Assembly (NCBI GenBank): GCA_018262475.1
Contig: JAGSYW010000008.1
Span: 1-34,477, forward strand
DNA: 34,477 nt
Direction: 5' to 3'
DNA from: Burkholderiaceae bacterium
Lineage (GTDB): Bacteria; Pseudomonadota; Gammaproteobacteria; Burkholderiales; Burkholderiaceae_D
Part shown: one piece after another, positions 1-8,791 of the stretch
Layout of the letters: each line of letters opens with the position of its first letter
How positions within the stretch are numbered: the stretch's first letter is position 1
The notes under the pieces: model-generated
Told to the model about the DNA's origin: nothing
The model's input: only the letters and a program-made list of their open reading frames with translations
The model's database searches: none
Program-made: the position numbers and the translations under genes

Positions 1-1
1 A

Positions 2-58
2 GACGAAATCGTGGCCGCGACACGCATGTGCGCCGGTGGCGAAATATTCCGCAAATAG
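2..58 (+). CDS. pntAA: C-terminal tail of an upstream gene, probably NAD(P) transhydrogenase subunit alpha part 1 (partial)
   Basis: An open frame enters from the left edge and stops with TAG at 56-58, encoding the last 18 residues (ending CAGGEIFRK). The end is 9 bases before the panD start codon, so the two are probably cotranscribed. The tail pattern DEIVAAT...GGEI resembles what I recall of the C-terminus of the NAD-binding PntAA subunit in three-subunit transhydrogenases. The pntAB and pntB genes follow just downstream, which supports the guess. With only 18 residues visible the identity is an inference from context; a different gene is possible. Confidence 0.45.
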   Translation, partial: DEIVAATRMCAGGEIFRK

Positions 59-67
59 GAGAATGAC

Positions 68-427
68 ATGCAACGAATCATGCTTCGCGCAAAAATTCAT
101 CGCGCTACTGTGACCCAGTGTGACCTGGATTATGAAGGTTCATGCGGCATTGACCAGGATCTGCTGGACGCGGCCGATATCAAGGTGAACGAGAAAATCG
201 AAATCTACAACGTGCAAAATGGCGAGCGTTTCTCGACCTACGCCATATCCGGCAAGCGCGGCAGCGGCGAAATTTCGCTCAACGGCGCCGCCGCGCGTTG
301 CGCGCATCTCGGTGATCTGCTGATCATCTGCACTTATGGCCCGATGTCTGACGAGGAAATCGAAACGTATGTGCCGAAGATCGTGTTCGTCGATCGGCAG
401 AACCGGATGACCGGCATGAAAGAGTAA
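68..427 (+). CDS. panD: Aspartate 1-decarboxylase precursor
   Basis: PanD makes beta-alanine from L-aspartate for pantothenate and coenzyme A synthesis in the cytosol. It is a pyruvoyl enzyme made as a proenzyme that cleaves itself between Gly24 and Ser25, and the cleavage motif YEGSCGID is present with Ser25 in exactly the usual position. The 119-residue length is typical, and the N-terminal [13 protein letters not shown] block and the later [16 protein letters not shown] block match the family. The ATG at 68 is preceded by a good Shine-Dalgarno sequence (AGGAG at 57-61). The gene sits 9 bases after the probable end of pntAA and 10 bases before pntAB, so it appears to be embedded in the transhydrogenase operon, which is an odd place for it. 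Confidence 0.96.
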   Translation: MQRIMLRAKIHRATVTQCDLDYEGSCGIDQDLLDAADIKVNEKIEIYNVQNGERFSTYAISGKRGSGEISLNGAAARCAHLGDLLIICTYGPMSDEEIETYVPKIVFVDRQNRMTGMKE

Positions 428-437
428 CGGAGCGTAT

Positions 438-752
438 ATGGAAGTCTCAATCACGCTTACCAACATCATCATCTTCGTGCTGGCGATCTACGTCGGCTAT
501 CACGTTGTCTGGAACGTGACCCCGGCGCTGCATACGCCGTTGATGGCGGTGACCAACGCGATCTCGGCCATCATCATCGTCGGCGCGATGCTTTCCGCCG
601 GCATGACCGAAGGGCTGGTCGGGCAGGTGATGGGCACGCTGGCGGTGGCACTGGCGGCAGTCAACGTGTTCGGCGGCTTCTTGGTGACGCAGCGGATGCT
701 GGAAATGTTCAAGAAGAAAGAGCCGAAGGCAGCGGCCAAGGAGGCAAAGTAA
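438..752 (+). CDS. pntAB: NAD(P) transhydrogenase subunit alpha part 2 (membrane subunit)
   Basis: This 104-residue protein corresponds to the membrane-embedded C-terminal part of the alpha subunit, which is a separate polypeptide in many alpha- and betaproteobacteria. It contributes helices to the proton channel of the proton-translocating transhydrogenase that exchanges hydride between NADH and NADP+. Three hydrophobic segments are visible (about residues 7-27, 34-56 and 60-82), followed by a lysine-rich tail ([14 protein letters not shown]). The ATG at 438 follows a purine-rich GGAG. Its TAA stop shares bases with the pntB start (TAATG at 750-754), indicating translational coupling. Confidence 0.93.
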   Translation: MEVSITLTNIIIFVLAIYVGYHVVWNVTPALHTPLMAVTNAISAIIIVGAMLSAGMTEGLVGQVMGTLAVALAAVNVFGGFLVTQRMLEMFKKKEPKAAAKEAK

Positions 753-2200
753 TGAGCATGAATCTGGTTACTTTGCTGTACCTGATCGCCTCGGTCTGCT
801 TCATTGAGGCGCTCAAAGGGTTGTCGCATCCGTCGACCGCGCGCCGCGGCAATGGGTTCGGCATGGCTGGGATGGCGATTGCTGTCTTCACCACGATTGC
901 GCTGATCGTCAAATTGAAGGGCGAGAATGTCGGCTCCGGCGGCCTCGGCTATGGCCTGCTGGCAGCTGGCGTGGCCGTTGGCGGCATCATCGGCGCGGTT
1001 CTGGCCAAGCGGGTCGAGATGACCAAAATGCCGGAACTGGTGGCGGCGATGCACTCGCTGATCGGCTTGTCGGCGGTATTCATCGCGATTGCGGTGGTGG
1101 CCGAGCCGTATGCGTTCCAGATCACCGGCCGCGGTGAGCCGATCCCGTTCGGCAACCGGCTCGAACTGTTCATTGGCACCTTTGTCGGCGCCATTACGTT
1201 CTCCGGTTCGGTGATTGCGTTCGGCAAGCTGTCCGGCAGCTACAAGTTCCGCCTGTTCCAGGGCGCGCCGATCGTGTTCAAGGGCCAGCATTTCGTCAAT
1301 CTGGCGCTGGCCGTCATCATGATTGCGCTCGGGCTGGTGTTTTGCTTCTCGCCGGGCGCGCAGCCGGCATGGACGCCGTTTTTGATCATGACGGCGATCG
1401 CTTTTGTGCTAGGTGTGATGATCATCATCCCGATCGGCGGTGCCGACATGCCGGTGGTGGTGTCGATGCTGAACAGCTATTCCGGCTGGGCTGCGGCCGG
1501 AATCGGCTTCTCGCTCAACAACTCGATGCTGATCATTGCCGGTTCGCTGGTTGGTTCTTCCGGCGCGATCCTGTCGTACATCATGTGCAAGGCGATGAAC
1601 CGCGGCTTCTTCAGCGTGATCATGGGCGGCTTTGGCGGCGAAGTGGCGGCGGCTGGCGGTGGTGCGCAACAGCAGCGCAATGTCAAATCCGGCTCGGCTG
1701 ATGATGCCGCTTTCCTGATGAGTAATGCCGATTCGGTGCTGATCGTGCCGGGCTACGGTCTGGCGGTGGCGCGCGCGCAGCATGCGTTGAAGGAGCTGAC
1801 CGAGAAGCTGACCGAGCATGGCGTGACGGTGAAATATGCAATTCACCCGGTTGCCGGCCGGATGCCTGGCCATATGAACGTGCTGCTGGCAGAAGCCGAA
1901 GTGCCATACGACCAAGTGTTCGAGATGGAAGACGTCAACGGCGAATTTGCGCAGGCCGATGTGGCGCTGGTTCTGGGCGCGAACGATGTGGTCAACCCGG
2001 CGGCGAATGACCCGAAATCGCCCATCGCCGGCATGCCGATTCTGGAGGCATACCGCGCGAAGACGGTTATCGTCAACAAGCGTTCGATGGCATCCGGCTA
2101 TGCCGGCCTGGACAACGAACTGTTCTACATGGACAAGACGATGATGGTGTTCGGCGATGCGAAGAAGGTCATCGAAGACATGGTGAAGGCCGTCGAATAA
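752..2200 (+). CDS. pntB: NAD(P) transhydrogenase subunit beta
   Basis: PntB supplies most of the membrane helices and the cytosolic NADP(H)-binding domain III of the proton-translocating transhydrogenase, a major source of NADPH. The protein has 482 residues. About nine hydrophobic helices occupy residues 5-290, and a soluble Rossmann-like domain fills residues 310-482. Domain III shows the expected motifs: PGYGLAVARAQHAL (nucleotide loop), HPVAGRMPGHMNVLLAEA, GANDVVNPAA and NKRSMASGYAGLDNELF, which contacts the 2'-phosphate of NADP. The start overlaps the pntAB stop, with AGGAGG 7 bases upstream. A strong terminator follows the stop, so this is the last gene of the operon. Confidence 0.97.
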   Translation: MSMNLVTLLYLIASVCFIEALKGLSHPSTARRGNGFGMAGMAIAVFTTIALIVKLKGENVGSGGLGYGLLAAGVAVGGIIGAVLAKRVEMTKMPELVAAMHSLIGLSAVFIAIAVVAEPYAFQITGRGEPIPFGNRLELFIGTFVGAITFSGSVIAFGKLSGSYKFRLFQGAPIVFKGQHFVNLALAVIMIALGLVFCFSPGAQPAWTPFLIMTAIAFVLGVMIIIPIGGADMPVVVSMLNSYSGWAAAGIGFSLNNSMLIIAGSLVGSSGAILSYIMCKAMNRGFFSVIMGGFGGEVAAAGGGAQQQRNVKSGSADDAAFLMSNADSVLIVPGYGLAVARAQHALKELTEKLTEHGVTVKYAIHPVAGRMPGHMNVLLAEAEVPYDQVFEMEDVNGEFAQADVALVLGANDVVNPAANDPKSPIAGMPILEAYRAKTVIVNKRSMASGYAGLDNELFYMDKTMMVFGDAKKVIEDMVKAVE

Positions 2201-2221
2201 AACGATTTTCACGCTATCCGC

Positions 2222-2260
2222 AAAACCGCGCCGGCTCGCAAGACCGGCGCGGTTTTTTTT
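2222..2260 (+). terminator. Rho-independent terminator of the pnt operon
   Basis: A 13-bp perfect stem (2222-2234 paired with 2244-2256, core CCGCGCCGG/CCGGCGCGG) with a 9-base loop runs into an unbroken T tract ending at 2260. It lies 21 bases after the pntB stop codon and is the clearest intrinsic terminator in the window. Confidence 0.95.
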
Positions 2261-2395
2261 GCCCAACTTTTGATATTTCTTGATGGGATGGTCTTGCAAG
2301 GGTGTCATGATAAATGGAAAGGTCGGCTATGCCTGGAGTGAGTGACCTTTGCCGATTGCTAGTGTTTTGTTGTTTGAAAACCTTCATTTTTCAGC

Positions 2396-5300
2396 ATGAA
2401 ATCACGCGCATCCCACTACCTGTCGCTGCTATGTTGCAGCAAGCCGCTGCCCTGGCTGATATTGCTGGCCGGCTTGTTGACGACTTGTGTTGCGTATTAT
2501 GTGGCGATGGAGAATGCGCATCGCCTGCTGCGCGAAAATTTCAATTACCGGTCGCGCGAAATTGCCAGCAGGATCGATCAGGCGATTGCTGCATACAAGA
2601 TGGCGCTGCATGGTGCTAGCGGTGTGCTTGCTCGGCGTGACACGGCCGGCCGCAAGGAATTTGGCGATTACATGCAACGCCTGATTCAGGCAAAAAAGTT
2701 TCCGGGTGCGCTGGCGATGGGGTACTTGCGCACAGCCATGCCAGAGGCAGCTGGGCAGCATGTTCAGGGGCAGGCAGATTACGTCGATTGCTTTGCGTCG
2801 TCTAGCATGGCAGGCGGGTTTCGTCAGACGTCGTTTGGTATGTCTGGCAGTGAGCGGCAGCTGCCAGTTCGCCGCCAGTGCCAGCTTGGTCGTAATTTTC
2901 ACCAGAACGAGGCCAGTCTCATGGCAATGCAGCAGTCTCGCGACCAGAACCGCTCATTTATGTCCGGCAAGCTGGCCATCGCGCTTGAACCGGAAGCCGC
3001 TAGTCAGTTCGGTTTTGTGATGTATCACCCGGTGTATCGCGACGGAACCGAGAACCGGACGGTTTCTGAGCGCCGCGCCAATATCAGCGGCTGGGTTTTC
3101 ATCGTGTTCAGGCTCGACGATCTGCTGAGCAGCCAGCTCGGCGAATATGGCAGCGAGCTGGCGTTGGCCGTGGACGACGGGGAGAATATTTCAGATGCAC
3201 AAGCGCGGCCGTCGCTGTTGTCATCAGCCTCAACACCGCTGTTCGAAGCCGGCAGGCGGGTCGACCTTGCCGGACAGACGATACAGTTTAAGGTTCGCTC
3301 GTTGCCTGAGTTCGAGTCGCGGCTCGAAACAGGCGTAGCCGAAACGCTGAAGATATCCGGCATCCTGGTTAGCGCGGTGCTGTTCTTGTATGTCTGGTCA
3401 CTGGTTAGCAGCCGGGAAAGCGCAGTTGCGCTGGCAAACGTGATGACACGTGATTTGCAGGATAGCGAGAACCGCTGGAAATTCGCGATCGAGGGTTCCG
3501 GCGACGCGTTATGGGACTGGAGCGTGAAGGATGGCACGGTGATTTTTTCCAGCCGCTGGAAAGAAATGCTCGGTTATGACGAGGACGAAATCGGTGGGGG
3601 GTTTGGCGAATGGGAGCAGCGCATCCATCCGGATGACAGGCAACATACAACGGCGGCGATAGCTTCGCTGATTGGTGGATGCAAGTCAAGTTACCAGAGT
3701 GAGCATCGACTGAAATGCCGCAATGGCGAATGGAAATGGGTGCTGGATCGCGGCATGGTAGTTCAGCGAGACAGCAACGGGAATCCGCTGCGCGTGATTG
3801 GCACGTTGTCTGATATTGACGATCGCAAGGTGGCTGAAAGCCGTATCCGCCGGCTGACCCAGCTGTATGCTGCACTCAGCCATTGCAACCAGGCCATCGT
3901 TCGCGCTAACAGCGAAACGGAGCTGTTTGCCGACATTTGCCGCATCGCGGTCGAGTTCGGTGGCATGAAAATGTCCTGGATAGGCCTGATTGACCAAGTC
4001 AGCCAGCATGTGCATGTGGCGGCATCCTGCGCCATGAGCCAGGAATATCTGGACGAGATGTGCTTTCTGGTCGAGGTGGCGGGCCAGCGCTATCGGATAA
4101 ATTCAGACGAAGTGGAAAGCAGGTTGCATTTGAACTTCAATCACCAGCAATGGCCGTTGTGGTGGCAGGATGTGCAAAACGAACCCTTGCTGGAACCGTG
4201 GCGCGAGCGCGCGCTGGCGAATGGTTGGCGCGCGTTGGCGGCATTGCCGCTGTTGCGCAAAGGCAGGCTGGTCGGCGCATTTCTAATTTATGCCAGTGAA
4301 GTGAATGCCTTCGATCAGGAAGCGCGCGATTTGCTGGAAGAAATGGCGATGGATATCAGTTCTGCACTGGATAATTTTGAGCTTGAGAATGAGCGCAAAA
4401 AGGCAGAACAGGCGTTGCGCGACAGCGAGACATTCAATGTGACTGTGCTCAATTCTCTAGGGGCGCATATTGCCGTCATTGATGCGCAGAGCAATATTGT
4501 TACCGTCAATCGAGCATGGAGGCAGTTCGCGCACGACAATGGAGCTCCGGATTCTATTGAATACTGGCACGGAGCTAACTATTTTGAGCAGTGCGAAAAG
4601 ATGCTGCACCAGGAAAATGCTTCGACCGCGGCCGTCGCGCGCGCTGGCATCAATGCTGTACTGACAGGAGGGCAGCCAAGTTTCGAGATGGAGTATTCCT
4701 GCCGCTCCCCCTATTGGCAACGCTGGTTCGTGATGCACGTGACTCCGCTCGGCGGCGCGAACGCCGGTGCCGTGGTGGCGCATGAAGACATCACGCGCCG
4801 CAAGAAAAGCGAACTTGAAATTAACAATGCGAGAGTCCGCCTGGCGGAGTTGTCTAGCCAGCTGATCGAGGCGCAGGAAAGCGAACGCAAGAATCTGGCG
4901 CGGGAACTGCACGATGAACTGGGGCAGCGTTTCACCACGTTGAGCCTGGGCTTGCACAAGATGCAGAAATATCTGGCGACATATAAAGAAGCGCAGGATG
5001 CGTGGCACAAGGCGAACGAGGAAGTTGCTTCGCTGATCCAGCGTGTGCGCGTCATGTCGCGTTCACTGCGGCCGCCGATGCTCGATCACCTCGGTCTGGA
5101 AGCATCAGTGCGGCAATTGCTGCAGCAGAATTTTTCCGAGGGCGGTTACGTGTTCGAATATGTTGGTTTGCCACAAAAACTGCCGGCACCGGTTGAAATC
5201 ACTGCTTTCAGGCTTATTCAGGAGGGCATTACCAATATCACCCGTCACGCGCAGGCGAGCCGGGTGATCGTCGAAATCAATGGCGGCGAATTTGGTGATG

Positions 5301-5485
5301 AACTCGAAATCATCATTCGTGACAATGGCTGCGGGTTCGAGATTGAGCAAATGAAAATGGCCGCCCACCGTGGCAGTTTTGGTCTGGTCGGAATGCGCGA
5401 GCGGGTAACGATGCTGGGCGGGAAATTCAGGGTCGATTCGGCGCCGGGGGAGGGAACCCGGGTTGAAGTGCAGCTGAAGCTATGA
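2396..5485 (+). CDS. CHASE-PAS-GAF-PAS sensor histidine kinase (NarL/DegS type)
   Basis: This is a 1029-residue membrane-bound sensor kinase. Helices at about residues 18-38 and 318-336 flank a roughly 280-residue periplasmic region that looks like a CHASE domain. The cytoplasmic part has a PAS fold (about 360-475, ending in a PAC-like DIDDRKVAESRI), a GAF-type module (483-660) and a second PAS (678-798). It ends with a HisKA_3 dimerisation domain carrying the phospho-acceptor His839 in ARELHDELGQR, and an HATPase domain with its N box near residue 939 (QEGITNITRHA) and DNGCGF at 976. All catalytic motifs look intact. The ATG at 2396 has no clear Shine-Dalgarno sequence; it was chosen because it gives a normal N-terminal helix. 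The kinase stop overlaps the start of the response regulator, its likely partner. The ligand is unknown. The GAF module closely resembles one in the GGDEF/EAL protein at 8792-12649. Confidence 0.93.
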   Translation: MKSRASHYLSLLCCSKPLPWLILLAGLLTTCVAYYVAMENAHRLLRENFNYRSREIASRIDQAIAAYKMALHGASGVLARRDTAGRKEFGDYMQRLIQAKKFPGALAMGYLRTAMPEAAGQHVQGQADYVDCFASSSMAGGFRQTSFGMSGSERQLPVRRQCQLGRNFHQNEASLMAMQQSRDQNRSFMSGKLAIALEPEAASQFGFVMYHPVYRDGTENRTVSERRANISGWVFIVFRLDDLLSSQLGEYGSELALAVDDGENISDAQARPSLLSSASTPLFEAGRRVDLAGQTIQFKVRSLPEFESRLETGVAETLKISGILVSAVLFLYVWSLVSSRESAVALANVMTRDLQDSENRWKFAIEGSGDALWDWSVKDGTVIFSSRWKEMLGYDEDEIGGGFGEWEQRIHPDDRQHTTAAIASLIGGCKSSYQSEHRLKCRNGEWKWVLDRGMVVQRDSNGNPLRVIGTLSDIDDRKVAESRIRRLTQLYAALSHCNQAIVRANSETELFADICRIAVEFGGMKMSWIGLIDQVSQHVHVAASCAMSQEYLDEMCFLVEVAGQRYRINSDEVESRLHLNFNHQQWPLWWQDVQNEPLLEPWRERALANGWRALAALPLLRKGRLVGAFLIYASEVNAFDQEARDLLEEMAMDISSALDNFELENERKKAEQALRDSETFNVTVLNSLGAHIAVIDAQSNIVTVNRAWRQFAHDNGAPDSIEYWHGANYFEQCEKMLHQENASTAAVARAGINAVLTGGQPSFEMEYSCRSPYWQRWFVMHVTPLGGANAGAVVAHEDITRRKKSELEINNARVRLAELSSQLIEAQESERKNLARELHDELGQRFTTLSLGLHKMQKYLATYKEAQDAWHKANEEVASLIQRVRVMSRSLRPPMLDHLGLEASVRQLLQQNFSEGGYVFEYVGLPQKLPAPVEITAFRLIQEGITNITRHAQASRVIVEINGGEFGDELEIIIRDNGCGFEIEQMKMAAHRGSFGLVGMRERVTMLGGKFRVDSAPGEGTRVEVQLKL

Positions 5486-6153
5486 TGGACAGGGCGATGA
5501 AAGAATACCGGATACTCCTCGTCGATGATCATGCGCTGGTGCGGGCAGGCATCAGGAACCTGATCGACCAGCTCGATGGGTTTTCGGTTGCAGCCGAGGC
5601 ATCAGGCATTGATGAAGCGATGGAGAAGCTGAAAGGCGGGCAGCCGGACATCGTCATTACCGATATCGACATGGGGGGAGACAGTGGGCTGGATTTGGCC
5701 GGCAGGGTCAGGCGGCAATACCCGAATGTGAAGGTGATGATTCTCAGCATGCACTCGTCCGAGGCTCTTGTGTCCGAGGCGCTGCAGATTGGCGCTTCCG
5801 CCTATCTGCTTAAGGAAGCCGCACCGGCGGAATTGCAGATAGCATTGGTGGCGGTCACTCGTGGCGAGAATTTCATGAGTCCAGGTGTTTCGACCAAGGT
5901 GATCAACCGGTTTGTGCGCACGCCACCTACACAGCCTGATCCGTTGAAATCGCTGACATCCAGGCAGATCCAGATACTGACTCTTCTGGCCAGTGGCCGC
6001 GGCACGAAGGAAATCGCCTACGAGTTGGATTTGAGCGACAAGACCGTCGCCGCCCACCGCGCGCAAATCATGGAGCGGATTGGCATCCGCGATCTGGTCG
6101 GGCTGGTGCTGTTTGCGGTCAAGCACGGACTAGTCAAGGTGGAGAAGCCATGA
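5482..6153 (+). CDS. NarL/LuxR-type response regulator
   Basis: A 223-residue two-component DNA-binding regulator. The receiver domain (about 8-125) has the acidic pair D15/D16, the phospho-acceptor Asp61 in VITDIDMGG, and Lys111 in AYLLKEA. The usual proline of the D-x-x-M-P motif is glycine here. A LuxR-type helix-turn-helix follows (about 158-210, starting LTSRQIQILTLLASGRGTKE). The first ATG (5482) overlaps the kinase stop codon as ATGA, so expression is coupled. A second in-frame ATG at 5497, just before KEYRILLVDD, is an equally plausible start and would remove five residues. It is almost certainly phosphorylated by the adjacent kinase. The target promoters cannot be told from the sequence. 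Confidence 0.93.
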   Translation: MMDRAMKEYRILLVDDHALVRAGIRNLIDQLDGFSVAAEASGIDEAMEKLKGGQPDIVITDIDMGGDSGLDLAGRVRRQYPNVKVMILSMHSSEALVSEALQIGASAYLLKEAAPAELQIALVAVTRGENFMSPGVSTKVINRFVRTPPTQPDPLKSLTSRQIQILTLLASGRGTKEIAYELDLSDKTVAAHRAQIMERIGIRDLVGLVLFAVKHGLVKVEKP

Positions 6154-6237
6154 CCCGGCAACTCGCCGTCACGATGATTTCGTTGGGGTATGTGGTTGAA
6201 ACAATAGGTTGAGGCACCAATTTCAAGGCGGTTTTAG

Positions 6238-6255
6238 AATACAGGATAGAGTATT
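6238..6255. repeat. Short inverted repeat related to the window's palindromic elements
   Basis: AATAC (6238-6242) and GTATT (6251-6255) are separated by 8 bases. The same spacing is found in the three longer palindromic elements elsewhere in the window (16242-16326, 22991-23071, 32970-33051). I see no matching second half nearby, so this is either a decayed half element or a coincidence. It lies in the 176-base gap between the convergent response regulator and chemoreceptor genes. Confidence 0.35.
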
Positions 6256-6290
6256 CATGGTGGATGTGCGCGGTACTTTTTCGGCTTGAT

Positions 6291-6320
6291 GGCGGCCGTC
6301 GGTTGAGGACGGCCGCCTTT
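6291..6320. terminator. Probable terminator hairpin between convergent genes
   Basis: A 10-bp perfect GC-rich stem (6291-6300 GGCGGCCGTC with 6308-6317 GACGGCCGCC) and a 7-base loop lie between the response regulator (ends 6153, plus strand) and the chemoreceptor (ends 6330, minus strand). On the plus strand only three T residues follow. On the minus strand the hairpin is about 10 bases past the chemoreceptor stop but has no T tract. It may end transcription from either side, weakly. Confidence 0.55.
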
Positions 6321-6329
6321 GGGCTCAGC

Positions 6330-8672
6330 TCAGGTCTTGTAAATGCCGCAGCCGACGATCAGGTCTTCATGCTGCTCCAGATACATCGACTTCGGCTCCA
6401 TGTTTTTGCTGACCGGATTGAGGAAGGTGTAGTCCTGCCAGCCCTTGCCGTGGTTGCGGATGATGTCGATCCGTTCGCGCACATATGGCTTGCCATCGCC
6501 ATCCTTCGAGTCGATCAGGTTTTGTCCAATCAGTTTCGGATTGGCGCCATGCGCGAGGTTTTTGCCGCTGAGGTCGTAAACCACGACGTAAAGATCGCGA
6601 TCTGTGAAACGGCCAAGCGGATTGCTGATTTCAGTGAAGGCCGCGTCGCGTCCCTGCTCCTTGATCTGTTCGATGGCTTTCTTCACCAGTGCGGCCGCTT
6701 CATCCTTGGTGCCGGTCGAAGTTGATTTCAGCTTGAAGAGGCTGACTTGCTTGACCAGGTCTGCGCTCTGGTTTTGCAGCGCTTCCGCGGCGGCCGCGGC
6801 CTGCTCGACCAGCGCCGCGTTTTGTTGCGTTACTTGATCCATCTGTGTGATGGCCTGGTTCACCTGCTCGATGCCGTCGCTTTGCTCGCGGCTGGCTTCG
6901 GTGATTTCGACCATGATGTCGTGCACTTGCCGGATGCTGGTTACCACTTCCTGCATGGTTGTGCCTGCATGCTCAACCAGCTTGCTGCCGGCCTCGACCT
7001 TGCCGACTGAATCGTCGATCAACTCCTTGATTTCCCGTGCGGCGGTGGCACTGCGCTGCGCAAGGCTTCTGACTTCAGTTGCCACCACGGCGAAACCGCG
7101 TCCCTGTTCGCCGGCGCGTGCTGCTTCAACTGCGGCATTCAGTGCGAGGATATTAGTCTGGAATGCGATGCCGTCAATCACATTGATGATGTCTGCGATT
7201 TTCTTTGACGAGGCATCGATGGCATGCATGGTTTCAACCACCTGCGAAACCACATTTCCGCCCCGGGTTGCCACATCCGAGGCGGTTACCGCCAGCTGGT
7301 TAGCTTGCATGGCATTTTCGGCATTTTGCCGTACGGTCGAAGTCAGCTCTTCCATTGAAGATGCTGTTTCTTCAAGCGAGCTGGCCTGCTGTTCGGTTCT
7401 CGATGACAAATCCTGATTGCCGGAGGCGATTTCGGTCGAGGCGCTGGCAATCGTGTCGGTGCCGCGCCGCACGTTCCAGACGACATTGGCCAATCCCTGG
7501 CTGATGCTGTTCATCGCATTGGTCAGCTGGCCGATTTCGTCGGTTCGATCCGATTCAAGCCGAACAGTCAGGTCGCCTTTTGCTATTTTGCCAGCAGCGC
7601 TTACCGCATGTGCGAGCGGTTGGCTGACCAGGTTGCGAACCAGCAGATACAGCAGTATGGCCAGCGCAACGACGGCAAGCAGGCCGCCTAGCATGAACCA
7701 GTTGCGCAGCGTGCGGGCGTCGCGCGTGATTTCGTCGGTGTAGGCGCGGCCGATGACGATCCAGTCCCAATCCTTGAAATGATGGAAGCTAATGATGCGC
7801 TCACGGCCATCCGGGTCGGCGGCATCAAAATAATGCATGACGCCATTTTTGGCTTTCAGCAATTCCTTGACGATTTCGCGCCCATCAGTTGCCTTGATGT
7901 CGAGGACGTTCTTGCCTTCGTCTTTTTGGTGCATCACGATATTGCCGTAAGCGTTGCCTGGTGCTGCATCGATCGCATAGAAAAAGCCACTGTCGCCAAC
8001 CTTCATCGAGATAATCCGATTCTTGATAAGCTTGACGGTCTCGGTGAAATCAATACCGATATACAGAGCGCCAATCACCTGCCCGCTGCCATTCTTCAGG
8101 GGCAGATATTCGGTGAAATACTGGCGACCGAACAGCGTGGCAATGCCGTTATAGGTTTTCCCGTCCATCAGGTTTTTGTATGCGGCTCCATTAGTATTCA
8201 AAGCCGTGCCAACAACCCGTTCACCCTTGTTATTTTTCAGCGAGGTGGAAATGCGTACGAAATCGTTGTTGTGACGGACGAAGACCGTTGCCTGAATACC
8301 GCTTTGTGCGCTGAAGCGATCAACCACGCTGTGATCATTATTGATGGTGCTGCCGCCGCTTTTTAGCACTGGCACTGACTTGCCAGCGACGTTGATAAGG
8401 CTGTTGCCGTCCTGAGTGAATTTTCCGGGGAAATAGGCTTCAAGCGTTTTGAGCGATCGTTCTGCTTCATTTTTCAGTGTGGCGTTAAACAGGTCAATCA
8501 TTTGCACGACAGATTGACTTTTTTCGGTCAGGTCGTCTAAGGCCTGCTTCTCCTGCAGGCTGCTGGTGGTATAGCTGGAAATGCCGATGAGAATGCCGAT
8601 GACCAGCGTAATCAGGATAAAAGCGATTCCAGAAAGTTTTGCGCCCAAACCCAATTGCCTAAATTTGCCCAT
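6330..8672 (-). CDS. Methyl-accepting chemotaxis protein with periplasmic Cache sensor and an extra C-terminal Cache-like domain
   Basis: A 780-residue chemoreceptor. The ATG at 8672 is preferred over an upstream in-frame ATG at 8699 because AAGGGG sits 4 bases before it and it gives a clean N-terminal helix (12-34). Residues 40-310 form a large periplasmic ligand-binding region of Cache type (for example [20 protein letters not shown] and [17 protein letters not shown]). A second helix (328-350), HAMP and a full MCP signalling hairpin follow, containing [20 protein letters not shown] and [19 protein letters not shown]. After the signalling domain comes an extra domain (about 660-780) with Cache_2-like motifs ([40 protein letters not shown]). 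That domain should be cytoplasmic, which is unusual. The gene follows the GGDEF/EAL gene by 119 bases. A weak candidate promoter (TTGAGT-17-CACAAT, minus strand, 8739-8711) lies in that gap. Confidence 0.93.
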   Translation of the reverse strand: MGKFRQLGLGAKLSGIAFILITLVIGILIGISSYTTSSLQEKQALDDLTEKSQSVVQMIDLFNATLKNEAERSLKTLEAYFPGKFTQDGNSLINVAGKSVPVLKSGGSTINNDHSVVDRFSAQSGIQATVFVRHNNDFVRISTSLKNNKGERVVGTALNTNGAAYKNLMDGKTYNGIATLFGRQYFTEYLPLKNGSGQVIGALYIGIDFTETVKLIKNRIISMKVGDSGFFYAIDAAPGNAYGNIVMHQKDEGKNVLDIKATDGREIVKELLKAKNGVMHYFDAADPDGRERIISFHHFKDWDWIVIGRAYTDEITRDARTLRNWFMLGGLLAVVALAILLYLLVRNLVSQPLAHAVSAAGKIAKGDLTVRLESDRTDEIGQLTNAMNSISQGLANVVWNVRRGTDTIASASTEIASGNQDLSSRTEQQASSLEETASSMEELTSTVRQNAENAMQANQLAVTASDVATRGGNVVSQVVETMHAIDASSKKIADIINVIDGIAFQTNILALNAAVEAARAGEQGRGFAVVATEVRSLAQRSATAAREIKELIDDSVGKVEAGSKLVEHAGTTMQEVVTSIRQVHDIMVEITEASREQSDGIEQVNQAITQMDQVTQQNAALVEQAAAAAEALQNQSADLVKQVSLFKLKSTSTGTKDEAAALVKKAIEQIKEQGRDAAFTEISNPLGRFTDRDLYVVVYDLSGKNLAHGANPKLIGQNLIDSKDGDGKPYVRERIDIIRNHGKGWQDYTFLNPVSKNMEPKSMYLEQHEDLIVGCGIYKT

Positions 8673-8791
8673 GATGCCCCTTATTTTTTGTTTACACATG
8701 GAAACTTCTCATTGTGACGGAAGCACGTGTAACACTCAAGGTGAGCGCAGGCAAAGGCGCAGAAAAAAGAATGGAAATGGTGGGGGAATTT

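Noticed and set aside
1409-2308. A 299-residue minus-strand frame opposite pntB
   Set aside because: It overlaps the strongly supported pntB and the terminator, and its His/Arg-rich composition is typical of antisense shadows.
8711-8739. Promoter for the chemoreceptor (TTGAGT-17-CACAAT)
   Set aside because: Both boxes match only four of six consensus bases; too weak to list as a feature. No sigma-28 flagellar promoter was found either.
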